Source: Chitinophagaceae bacterium
Lineage (GTDB): Bacteria > Bacteroidota > Bacteroidia > Chitinophagales > Chitinophagaceae
DNA: 9,344 nucleotides
Direction: 5' to 3'
Assembly (NCBI GenBank): GCA_018061385.1
Contig: JAGOUF010000017.1
Span: 1 to 9,344, forward strand
The first letter of the stretch is position 1; the number at the start of each line of letters is the position of its first letter. The position numbers were made by a program, and so were the translations under genes. The notes under the pieces are model-generated. The model had not been told where the DNA came from. It did no database searches and saw nothing but the letters and a program-made list of their open reading frames with translations. Of the stretch, positions 1-6,117 are shown piece by piece.

Positions 1-122
1 AATAAAGGAATAGTTGAAGCAATAAAACACAATTCTAACTGTTCATTTTTAGCAATAATATTACTCATGCCTTCGGCAAATAAAACATGATCATCGGCAA
101 TGCCAATTTTATATTTTTCCAT
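1..122 (-). CDS. NarL/LuxR-family response regulator, N-terminal part (cut by window edge)
   Basis: Only the first 40 codons are inside the window; the gene continues past position 1. The visible protein starts MEKYKIGIADDHVLFAEGM, the beginning of a receiver (REC) domain: a first beta strand, then the acidic pair D10-D11 that helps bind Mg2+, then helix 1. The phosphorylated Asp and any DNA-binding domain are outside the window. The ATG lies inside the 3' end of the upstream kinase gene (14-bp overlap, different frame), so the two are probably translationally coupled and the kinase is its cognate partner. NarL-type output is inferred from the HisKA_3 class of the partner and is not seen here. 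Confidence 0.85.
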   Translation of the reverse strand, partial: MEKYKIGIADDHVLFAEGMSNIIAKNEQLELCFIASTIPL

Positions 123-1962
123 CTGTAGGTAAATTAAATTCAATAGAAATACCAAAACCATCATTTATAGATGATTCAATTCTAAATGTTCCATCTAATA
201 ATTGTACCAAGTTTTCAATACTTTGTAAACCTAAACCTTTATTTTCTTTTTGATTAAAACCAATACCATCATCTTCAGCATAAATTGACACAAAGTTTTG
301 ATTCAAAATTATTTGTAACAATCCGTGATTTGCTTTTGAATGTTTTAGTAAATTTTGTAATATTTCTTGTACAATTCTGTAAACCATCATTTCATACTGA
401 GGATTCAATTTTTTAGTTTCTTCAAACCATTCAAACAGTAAATGAATTGTGCTATTTGTATTAATTAATTTTACCTTTTCTTCAATAGATTCATACAAGC
501 CTTTGGTATTTAATAAAATGGGTGAAAATGTATGACTCATATTTCTTACCTCATTTGCAATACTGGTTATATTAGTTGCAAGTTTAGCTCTACTATCTTC
601 TGTTAAGCTCATATTGTCTGCTTCTAATCTTAAAAAAGCAAGATTTGCACCAACAGAATCATGTAATAAAGATGAAAATCTAATTGTTTCTTTTTCTTGC
701 CAAATAGCAATTTCTTTATAAATAGATTGTTGCTTTTTTTCAAGAGCTTTTAGCTCAGTTTCAACATTTATCTTGTTTGTTCTATAACGCCATATTAAAG
801 CAAATAACATAATTGTACTTTCGTAAAGTATACTTATATAGTTGGCATAGCTAGTAAAAATATTGTCCTCAATAACTTCTATTTGCCCTAGTATAAATAT
901 GATTATTAAAATGGTAAAACCACCAAAAGAAGCAATCGCAAAACTTGCATAAGGAATTTTTAATTTAAAAAAATAGATTGCTTGAATTAATGTATAAATA
1001 AGAATAACTGGCGATACAAAATTAGAAGCCTTTAGCCAAAAACCTTGCATCTCGTATCCTTGTAAAAAAGAGGATATAATTGCACCAACAACTAAACAAC
1101 CATAAGAAATTAATACTCTACTATTCCATTTATACAATAAAGGATTATTCTTTTTTACGTTTAATAATTGGTTAAAAAAAATAAGCAATGGAATTGCAGA
1201 TAAAATGATAGAACTAGGCCTTATAACATCGTTTAAAAATGGAGTATTGGGATATAGTATTTTAAAAAGTATGCCCTCATTAATAAATACATAACAACTA
1301 ATAACAAACAAATAAAAACAGTACCATAAATAAATACTCTCCTTTACTGCAATATATAAAGCAGCATTAATGCCACACAATAAAATTAATATTCCTACAA
1401 ATAAACCAATACTTAAATTTTTTTCAAATCGGTTGTTTAAAAAATTGCTATAGGTATTAAATTGTATGGGTAAATCTAGTTTTGTAAATTTTTTATCGGC
1501 TGCAATAATTAAATAACCATTTTTATAATTGTTGAGTTCCATTACAAATGAAGTACTTGGTAATGGTCTTGTTGAAAAAATTGTATTATCGCCTGTAAGT
1601 TTACTTGTTTGTACAATAGAGTCATTTTTAAGTACCCAAAAGCGTAAGAAATTAATATGTGGATTATCTATCTGTACCAAATTAAACTCACCCAATGTAG
1701 TTATATAATCTAGTGGTATTTTTAGCCAAAAACTTTTTGAATTAAAACTAATCGGAATTTTTTTTGAATCTATTTTTTTCCACTCACTATTTTTAATGAA
1801 CTGTAAGCTATTGTTAGAAAAGTTGTTGTTTGTAGTAAATGTATATTGTATATCGGCAGCTGTATAATTAATTGCTTTACCATTACAAGTAATTTGCAAT
1901 TGTGCATTTGCATGCAATGTAAACACAATCAATAAAAAATTGATAAGCAGCTTTTGAAACAT
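109..1962 (-). CDS. 7TMR-DISM sensor histidine kinase (HisKA_3 class)
   Basis: Membrane sensor kinase of 617 residues, predicted to phosphorylate the regulator whose start overlaps its end. Residues 1-20 are a signal peptide. Residues about 25-170 form an extracellular domain of the 7TMR-DISMED2 type. About 184-392 hold seven hydrophobic helices (7TMR-DISM). About 395-430 are a charged, probably coiled-coil linker. The HisKA_3 dimerisation helix carries the phospho-acceptor H434 in LLHDSVGANLA. The ATPase domain shows an N-box (QEILQNLLKH, E533 and N537), a G1 box (DDGIG, 564-568) and a G2 box (GLGL, 576-579), so all catalytic motifs are present. The ligand is unknown; this sensor class is often proposed to bind carbohydrates or other small molecules. 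The ATG at 1962 gives a good signal peptide. No Shine-Dalgarno sequence was seen. Confidence 0.93.
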   Translation of the reverse strand: MFQKLLINFLLIVFTLHANAQLQITCNGKAINYTAADIQYTFTTNNNFSNNSLQFIKNSEWKKIDSKKIPISFNSKSFWLKIPLDYITTLGEFNLVQIDNPHINFLRFWVLKNDSIVQTSKLTGDNTIFSTRPLPSTSFVMELNNYKNGYLIIAADKKFTKLDLPIQFNTYSNFLNNRFEKNLSIGLFVGILILLCGINAALYIAVKESIYLWYCFYLFVISCYVFINEGILFKILYPNTPFLNDVIRPSSIILSAIPLLIFFNQLLNVKKNNPLLYKWNSRVLISYGCLVVGAIISSFLQGYEMQGFWLKASNFVSPVILIYTLIQAIYFFKLKIPYASFAIASFGGFTILIIIFILGQIEVIEDNIFTSYANYISILYESTIMLFALIWRYRTNKINVETELKALEKKQQSIYKEIAIWQEKETIRFSSLLHDSVGANLAFLRLEADNMSLTEDSRAKLATNITSIANEVRNMSHTFSPILLNTKGLYESIEEKVKLINTNSTIHLLFEWFEETKKLNPQYEMMVYRIVQEILQNLLKHSKANHGLLQIILNQNFVSIYAEDDGIGFNQKENKGLGLQSIENLVQLLDGTFRIESSINDGFGISIEFNLPTDGKI

Positions 1963-2354
1963 GGCTAAAAGTAAATAATAGAATTTTGTAAAAGAAGGAA
2001 TAGTGAAAATTACTCCATTATAGGTAGAATATCGTTTGAAAAGGAGCTAATTTAATCCAACTTCAAATAAAAAAACAAAGCAATCATCACTAAAACTTGA
2101 ACAAGTTTTCAATTTATACATACTCAATCAAAAGAGGTTTCTTGGGGTTTTCAGCAACAGCAACACATTAAAATGCCTAATGGGTTTTGCATTTTTGCTT
2201 GTGGTTATTTTTTCTGAATTTGAAAATGAATATAAGTTAATGGTTAGTGGAGAATCTTTAGGTGAAACACCAGTAGAAGAAGCACTAATCATATATCTTG
2301 AGGAATACCTATCGCAAGAGATACAGAAGATATTAGACTATTTAAATTTCAACA
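1963..2354. other. Intergenic gap between two sensor-kinase modules
   Basis: This 392-bp gap separates the end of one regulator gene from the start of the next kinase gene. It should contain the promoter of the kinase/regulator pair at 1-1962, but I found no convincing TTG / TAnnTTTG pair. An imperfect dyad with arms resembling GGARTA occurs around 1998-2017 (GGAATAGTGAAAATTACTCC). Its core shares the octamer GTGAAAAT with the operator-like sites at 5030-5114, a match too short to interpret in AT-rich DNA. The second half holds the doubtful ORF described separately. No clear terminator hairpin follows the regulator that ends at 2355. Confidence 0.5.
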
Positions 2355-2368
2355 TTACGGCACTATAA
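2180..2368 (+). CDS. Doubtful small ORF or gene remnant
   Basis: A 62-residue reading frame, open upstream to a stop at 2048-2050, on the strand opposite to all nearby genes. It overlaps the 3' end of the regulator at 2355-3002 by 14 bp, tail to tail. The N-terminus is hydrophobic (MGFAFLLVVIF), followed by an acidic, helix-prone segment (ETPVEEALIIYLEEYLSQEI). The second half reads more like a real protein than random AT-rich translation, so it may be the end of a decayed gene whose front is lost, or a small membrane-anchored protein. I recognise no family, and I see no ribosome binding site or promoter. Chance occurrence is quite possible. Confidence 0.25.
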   Translation: MGFAFLLVVIFSEFENEYKLMVSGESLGETPVEEALIIYLEEYLSQEIQKILDYLNFNITAL

Positions 2369-3002
2369 TTCCATTTTTTATACCATACAAAACAATACCA
2401 ACTCTCGATTTTACTTGTAGCTTATTAAACAATACTTCTCTATAATTATCGGCAGATCGAGCAGCTATTTTCATGGCTGCTGAAATTTCTTTATAAGTAA
2501 ATTCAGTAGCACACAATTGCATAAATTCTTTTTCTCTATCGGTTAAATGAATTTCGTTGGTATGGCTACCTTGTTGTAAAATTCGTATGATTTTGCCAGT
2601 TACCATATCGTTTAAATACAAACCTTTTTCTTTAATTTCTTGAATGGCTCTATATAAATCTTGGGGTTTCGATTCTTTTAATACATAGCCTCCAGCACCA
2701 GCTTTTAACATTTTTATTACTGCTGTATCTTCTTCAAACATACTTAGTGCAAGTACTTGTATGTTGGGGTAATTTTCTTTAATCCATTCGGTACAAGCAT
2801 AGCCATCCATTACAGGCATATTAATATCCATTAACACAACATCAATTTTTGTGTTGGCAGTTATTTTTTGTATAAAGTCTTTACCATTTTTTGCTTCTAG
2901 TACTATTTCAATATCGGTAAATTCTTTTAGCAAGTTGGCAATGCCATTTCTAAAAAGAGTATGATCGTCTACCAGTGCAATATGTATTTTATTATTGGCC
3001 AT
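2355..3002 (-). CDS. NarL/LuxR-family response regulator
   Basis: A 215-residue DNA-binding response regulator, predicted to be phosphorylated by the kinase directly upstream. The REC domain covers about 5-120: acidic pair D12-D13, phospho-acceptor D59 (VLMDINMP), switch residue S87 (ALSMFEE) and K109 (VLKES). A GerE/LuxR-type helix-turn-helix covers about 152-212, beginning LTDREKEFMQL and ending with the usual KLQVKSR segment. The recognition helix (ARSADNYREVLFNKL) differs from the commoner TVKxHxxNI form but is seen in Bacteroidota regulators. The ATG is 3 nt after the kinase stop, so the two genes are co-transcribed. Its targets cannot be read from the sequence. The operator-like array upstream of its own operon (5030-5114) is one candidate, by inference only. 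Confidence 0.93.
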   Translation of the reverse strand: MANNKIHIALVDDHTLFRNGIANLLKEFTDIEIVLEAKNGKDFIQKITANTKIDVVLMDINMPVMDGYACTEWIKENYPNIQVLALSMFEEDTAVIKMLKAGAGGYVLKESKPQDLYRAIQEIKEKGLYLNDMVTGKIIRILQQGSHTNEIHLTDREKEFMQLCATEFTYKEISAAMKIAARSADNYREVLFNKLQVKSRVGIVLYGIKNGIIVP

Positions 3003-3005
3003 AGT

Positions 3006-3797
3006 TTATGGATATGGAATTGAAAATTGAATGGTAGTACCAGCAACACTGCTAGATTCAATATTCATTTTTCCATTTAAAAGATTGATTCGTTTTTGCA
3101 TATTGTTTAAGCCCAAGCCTGTTTGGTTAGCCATTGTTTTTTCTACCAAAAATCCTTTGCCATTGTCGTGTAATATTATTTGCAAAAGTTCATTTTTATA
3201 CAATAGATTAATGGCAATTTTATTGGCTTCGGCATGTTTTAAAATATTGTTTAAACACTCTTGTACAAGTCTGTAAATAAATAAATTTTTATCGGCATTG
3301 CGTTCTACAGTTTCATTGATTGAGTAAACGAACTCAATGCTGTATTGTTCATTTCTTTTTATCCAATTTACTTCTTGTTGTATAGCAGCGATTAAACCCT
3401 GTTGTAAAATTTGTTCTCCATGTATAATTTTAGATAATTGCCTAAGCTCTTTAATAGATAGTGTAATTAAAGATTGTGCATCGGTAATTTTTTGTGTTGC
3501 TTTTGCTGTATCTGTAATTTGAACAGATGCCAATGTTACATTGGTTAAACTTAAAATTTGACCAATATTATCGTGCAATTCTTCTGCTAAATATTTGCTT
3601 GTTTTTTCTTGAACTTCAAATTGTGTTTTTAATAATTCTAATTCAAATTGCTGCTGCATTACAACTTTATCTTTAAAAAGCTTTTGTTTTTTTTTACTAA
3701 ATAACAAGAAGAATAGCAACAGAAAAACTACTAAAACAATAATTACTAAACTACCAACAATAATGGCAAGTGCTATTTCTGAGTTGATTTTTTCCAT
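3006..3797 (-). CDS. HisKA_3 sensor histidine kinase with one membrane helix and no sensor domain
   Basis: A kinase of 263 residues from the ATG at 3797. The frame is open to a GTG at 3821 and another ATG at 3806. I prefer 3797 because MEKINSE leads straight into the membrane helix; the additional residues have no role I can see. One hydrophobic helix (about 9-33) is followed by a basic stop-transfer segment (SKKKQK), a coiled coil (about 40-70), the HisKA_3 box with H75 (AEELHDNIGQIL), and an ATPase domain with N-box (QECLNNILKH, about 179-188), G1 (DNGKG, 211-215) and G2 (GLGL, 227-230). There is no periplasmic or PAS-like sensor domain, so sensing may depend on a partner. The seven-helix protein encoded upstream overlaps this gene by 25 nt and is the obvious candidate (inference). 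It probably phosphorylates the regulator at 2355-3002. Confidence 0.9.
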   Translation of the reverse strand: MEKINSEIALAIIVGSLVIIVLVVFLLLFFLLFSKKKQKLFKDKVVMQQQFELELLKTQFEVQEKTSKYLAEELHDNIGQILSLTNVTLASVQITDTAKATQKITDAQSLITLSIKELRQLSKIIHGEQILQQGLIAAIQQEVNWIKRNEQYSIEFVYSINETVERNADKNLFIYRLVQECLNNILKHAEANKIAINLLYKNELLQIILHDNGKGFLVEKTMANQTGLGLNNMQKRINLLNGKMNIESSSVAGTTIQFSIPYP

Positions 3798-4420
3798 ACA
3801 ATACATGCATAAGATATACACCCATATAAAATGATACTTAAGTACTGAGGTACAAAGTTGAATAGATATAAACCACCAATTTTTAATTCATTTTTTTTAA
3901 TGTAATATAGTAAAGATAAAACAATGGCAATGCCAGAATAGAAAATGAGTAGTCCTGCAATTATCCATAAATTGCTTTTATAATTGGCAATACTTTCTGG
4001 ATCATCAATCTTTAAATATTGAAAAAATAGTAAGCATGCAAAAATGGTAATTTCAATACTGCTAACTAAAATTAAATAATGAGAGCTAATTAAATTTTTA
4101 AAAATAATGTAGTACAATATTGAAACAATAATGTAGGTGACAGTGCTATAAATAAACAACTTTTTATAAGCATTGGTTAATGCAATTTTTGCAAAAATGT
4201 ATGTATAAAAAATAATTGATAATGGGTTGTAAATGGCATATACCAAAAATGTATGCTTGCCAATTGTACCTAAATAAAATGCATACACTTCGGTTAAAAA
4301 AGTAAGTGCCAAAAATGGTATAAACCATTGCATGTAGGAGCCTTTAAGTTTATTGTAGCAAAATGCTACAATAATTGTAGCTATTATTTCTGAATATATA
4401 TTGGGACCAATTTGTTGCAT
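3773..4420 (-). CDS. Seven-helix membrane protein, putative sensor subunit
   Basis: An unrecognised 215-residue polytopic membrane protein without a cleavable signal. Hydrophobic segments lie at about 9-22, 31-51, 57-80, 87-108, 114-136, 150-174 and 184-208, separated by short loops. The basic end (WKKSTQK) and the NKLKG loop suggest a cytoplasmic C-terminus and an outside N-terminus. No enzymatic motif was seen. It starts 16 nt after the lipoprotein stop, and its end overlaps the kinase start by 25 nt, which implies coupled translation. The neighbouring two-component module at 109-1962 has seven helices fused to a kinase. This protein may therefore be the detached sensory part of the kinase encoded next to it. 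That role is inferred from context; a transporter-like or structural role is not excluded. Confidence 0.85.
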   Translation of the reverse strand: MQQIGPNIYSEIIATIIVAFCYNKLKGSYMQWFIPFLALTFLTEVYAFYLGTIGKHTFLVYAIYNPLSIIFYTYIFAKIALTNAYKKLFIYSTVTYIIVSILYYIIFKNLISSHYLILVSSIEITIFACLLFFQYLKIDDPESIANYKSNLWIIAGLLIFYSGIAIVLSLLYYIKKNELKIGGLYLFNFVPQYLSIILYGCISYACIVWKKSTQK

Positions 4421-4436
4421 ACTTAAACCAATAGTT

Positions 4437-5003
4437 TTAAAATGGAGGTGGAATTAATTGCCCTAAATTCAAAGGGTCTACAATTGTAAATTTACTTTCT
4501 GTAGTTGTATGCTTTTGTTTTTTATTGGCATTGGCAGGTTCATCGTTAAAATATGGCCATAAAAAAACAGTAACTCTATCTTTATATTTTGTACAATATT
4601 CAATTGCTTGTTCGTTTAGTAAGCCAAAGTTTTTGCCAGAGCTGTCTGTGCTTGGATCTACATATAAACCAAAAACCATTTCAATTTTATTGCAGTTGCT
4701 ATTTGCCATTACATCAGTAAACCTTTCAATTACTAATTTGGCATTAAAACCTACACTACTAGTATATGCACTATCAATTGCAGCTATATTGGCTTTAGGG
4801 TTTTTGTTTAGGTTAAATAATTTAGCATAAGCTACTTTACATACATTGGCATAGGTTGTAGGAATTATATGTTTGCTTAATTCAGTGTCAGAAATTTTGT
4901 CATTGTTTTCAGGGTTGTTATTTGTTGGTGAATTTGTGCAGGCAAATAAAAAAGCCATCATAAAAATTAGACCAGATAGAAACCTTGAGGGGGAAGTTTT
5001 CAT
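4437..5003 (-). CDS. Predicted lipoprotein, first gene of the sensor operon
   Basis: A 188-residue protein with a lipoprotein signal: basic start, hydrophobic stretch and lipobox LFAC with the lipidated Cys at position 22. An Asn/Pro-rich flexible linker follows (about 23-40). The globular part (about 45-155) holds segments such as VIERFTDVMANSNC and KIEMVFGLYVDP, and the protein ends with a proline-rich tail (QLIPPPF). I recognise no family. Being exported and first in an operon with a seven-helix protein, a kinase and a regulator, it could be an accessory ligand-binding or signalling lipoprotein, but nothing in the sequence proves this. The ATG at 5003 is the only start that gives a proper signal peptide. 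The upstream region holds four operator-like sites and a candidate promoter. Confidence 0.8.
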   Translation of the reverse strand: MKTSPSRFLSGLIFMMAFLFACTNSPTNNNPENNDKISDTELSKHIIPTTYANVCKVAYAKLFNLNKNPKANIAAIDSAYTSSVGFNAKLVIERFTDVMANSNCNKIEMVFGLYVDPSTDSSGKNFGLLNEQAIEYCTKYKDRVTVFLWPYFNDEPANANKKQKHTTTESKFTIVDPLNLGQLIPPPF

Positions 5004-5022
5004 TTAAATTTTTTTTAGATAG

Positions 5023-5055
5023 CAAAGTTCATTGAAAAATACATTAGGTTATCAA
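5023..5055 (-). promoter_or_regulatory. Candidate promoter of the lipoprotein/sensor operon
   Basis: Read on the minus strand, a TTG (5055-5053) is followed after 22 nt by GAACTTTG (5030-5023). The latter is one mismatch from the Bacteroidota -7 element TAnnTTTG, and the spacing is within the range reported for Flavobacterium-type promoters. Transcription would start near 5016, giving a leader of about 12 nt before the ATG at 5003. The -33-like TTG lies inside one of the four 23-bp-spaced sites and another site fills the spacer. A protein bound there would cover the promoter. Confidence 0.35.
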
Positions 5056-5114
5056 GTATAATCACTTGACACTACCATGTGAAAATACATGGTGTACATT
5101 GCTGAAAATACATG
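5030..5114. promoter_or_regulatory. Array of four 16-bp operator-like sites at exact 23-bp spacing
   Basis: Four related 16-mers start at 5030 (CATTGAAAAATACATT), 5053 (CAAGTATAATCACTTG), 5076 (CATGTGAAAATACATG) and 5099 (TTGCTGAAAATACATG). The sites at 5053 and 5076 are perfect 5-6-5 dyads (CAAGT/ACTTG and CATGT/ACATG around a 6-bp spacer). The last two share the 12-mer TGAAAATACATG. The start-to-start distance is 23 bp each time, with 7-bp linkers. This layout fits a row of dimer-binding sites on nearly the same helix face, between two divergent genes. The binding protein is unknown; the stand-alone GerE protein at 5158 and the regulator at 2355-3002 are candidates (inference). Possible further degenerate sites at 5122 and 5145 are too weak to call. 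Confidence 0.65.
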
Positions 5115-5157
5115 TGCAAGATTGTAAAACATAGTTCATTTTTGTATTGAAATTTGT

Positions 5158-5424
5158 ATGGCTAACTTATCTACCCTAACCCAAAAAGAAAGAGATGTAC
5201 TTTTGCTTTTAACGAAAGGATTGCCATCTAAACAAATGGGTGTATTGTTAGGCGTATCTAGTTATACGGTGAAACAACACTTAAAGAATATTTATCAAAA
5301 ATTGGGAATCAACAGCCGTTGTGAAGCAGTTATGTGGTTGTTACAAGAATTATATCCTACAATAATTGAAATTGAAAATATTAAAAACGATATAAATAAA
5401 GCACTATTAAAAAAAGTGGCATAA
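5158..5424 (+). CDS. Stand-alone LuxR/GerE-type DNA-binding protein
   Basis: An 88-residue protein that is almost entirely a GerE/LuxR helix-turn-helix. The domain spans about 6-65, with LTQKERDVLLLLTKGLPSKQ, then the recognition helix in SSYTVKQHLKNIYQKL, then GINSRCEA. It lacks a receiver or ligand-binding domain. A short helical tail (about 66-88) may aid dimerisation. Related domains bind dyad sites as dimers. It is transcribed divergently from the lipoprotein/sensor operon across the four-site array, which suggests autoregulation or control of that operon (inference). The ATG at 5158 is the first in frame and directly precedes the domain. No Shine-Dalgarno sequence was seen. A weak -7-like CATTTTTG lies at 5137-5144 but lacks a well-placed -33 element, so the promoter is unsettled. 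Confidence 0.85.
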   Translation: MANLSTLTQKERDVLLLLTKGLPSKQMGVLLGVSSYTVKQHLKNIYQKLGINSRCEAVMWLLQELYPTIIEIENIKNDINKALLKKVA

Positions 5425-5467
5425 TCAATATATGAAAGGTCTATTTAACTGGGGGGTTATCTAGCAA

Positions 5468-5497
5468 AAAAGAGGCAAACTTAGGTGAGCCTCTTTT
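5468..5497. terminator. Bidirectional intrinsic terminator
   Basis: A perfect 9-bp stem, AAAAGAGGC (5468-5476) and GCCTCTTTT (5489-5497), encloses a 12-nt loop. It lies between convergent genes: 44 bp after the GerE-type gene and directly beside the stop of the alkyltransferase-like gene (5499). The A-run on one side and the T-run on the other let it work in both directions. Confidence 0.85.
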
Positions 5498-5498
5498 C

Positions 5499-5879
5499 TT
5501 ATATACCCAACTCCTTTGCAGGATCCCAAAACAATTTTTCAAAGTTTATAATTGTATCGTTCTCAACTTTTATTTTTTCTTTCTTTAATAATTCTTGCAT
5601 ACGTGTTGGCGTGCCAAAATGTGCTTTGCCACTCAACATTCCATTTCTGTTTACCACTCTATGTGCAGGAATTGCTGGTACAATTGTATGAGCTCCATTC
5701 ATTGCCCAACCCACCATTCTGGCACTAGATTTTGTGCCTAAGTAATTGGCAATTGCACCATAACTTGTAACTCTACCTTTAGGAATTTGCCTTGCTACAT
5801 CGTACACATCTTCAAAAAAAGAATTGCTTTTTTTTATTGATGGTAATGACTGTTTTATTGGAGTATTTTTTTTAGCCAA
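5499..5879 (-). CDS. Alkyltransferase-like protein (ATL; MGMT family, no acceptor Cys)
   Basis: A 126-residue protein that matches the C-terminal DNA-binding domain of O6-alkylguanine-DNA alkyltransferase and lacks its N-terminal domain. The core runs from about 21 to 125: FFEDVYDVARQIPKGRVTSY, with the nucleotide-flipping Tyr (Y40) and the Arg finger (R54 in SSARMVGWAM), then IPAHRVV. The family's PCHRV active site here reads PAHRV (A72), so alkyl transfer should be impossible. Known ATLs with a replaced Cys bind O6-alkylguanine and direct it to nucleotide excision repair; that role is the likely one. No ATG precedes the domain. The frame opens just after a stop at 5889-5891, and TTG at 5879 is the best start, giving a basic N-terminal tail (MAKKNTPIKQ). 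Last gene of an operon with trmB. Confidence 0.9.
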   Translation of the reverse strand: MAKKNTPIKQSLPSIKKSNSFFEDVYDVARQIPKGRVTSYGAIANYLGTKSSARMVGWAMNGAHTIVPAIPAHRVVNRNGMLSGKAHFGTPTRMQELLKKEKIKVENDTIINFEKLFWDPAKELGI

Positions 5880-5913
5880 AATAGGGAATTAAGTATTGGC
5901 AAGATAAGCAACA

Positions 5914-6117
5914 TTAAGTTGCTGAATCTTCAACCCTTCCATTTCTCATTTCTAATGCTATGCTTCTTTTGGGTTCTGGCACACACTCATAATCAAAAGG
6001 ACAATGTCTGCAAGCATGGCCACAGCAAAAACCTTTGTCTATATGATATTTTTCTGTAAATACCATATTACCGTTTTCATAATAATAATGTACAGTTTCA
6101 ATCAAGTCCATTTTCAT
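5914..6117 (-). CDS. Small Cys-rich DUF5522-like protein
   Basis: A 67-residue protein resembling the DUF5522 family, which I recognise by the motif FCCGHACRHCPF. Cysteines sit at 31, 32, 36, 39 and 45. The C-C-x3-C-x2-C cluster with nearby His suggests a bound zinc or iron-sulfur centre, but this is not shown. Its biochemical function is unknown. The start at 6117 overlaps the end of trmB by 20 bp; a second ATG at 6111 would also fit, as the first residues carry no visible motif. It is followed 34 nt later by the alkyltransferase-like gene, so the three form one transcription unit. From memory this neighbourhood recurs in Bacteroidota, which would suggest a link to tRNA or nucleic-acid modification, but I could not check that. 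Confidence 0.8.
   Translation of the reverse strand: MKMDLIETVHYYYENGNMVFTEKYHIDKGFCCGHACRHCPFDYECVPEPKRSIALEMRNGRVEDSAT

Noticed and set aside
2001..2014. A fifth operator site upstream of the 617-residue kinase
   Set aside because: Only the octamer GTGAAAAT matches; the half-sites and the 23-bp repetition are missing.
3031..3522. Plus-strand ORFs of 81 and 61 codons inside the HisKA_3 kinase gene
   Set aside because: They are antisense to a kinase with complete motifs. Their Cys/Phe/Leu-rich translations are typical of the reverse strand of AT-rich coding DNA.
3798..3821. Earlier starts (GTG 3821, ATG 3806) for the one-helix kinase
   Set aside because: They only add up to eight residues before MEKINSE. 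The ATG at 3797 puts the membrane helix at the usual distance.
4525..4830. 101-codon plus-strand ORF inside the lipoprotein gene
   Set aside because: The sense frame has a signal peptide and lipobox and fits the operon. The antisense frame shows no domain or start signal.
5030..5114. CRISPR array or replication iterons
   Set aside because: The 7-bp linkers are far too short for CRISPR spacers. There is no rep gene, DnaA box or origin context. The sites are dyads between divergent genes, which fits operators better.
5485..5691. 68-codon plus-strand ORF over the ATL gene
   Set aside because: It starts inside the terminator and is antisense to a clear MGMT-family protein.
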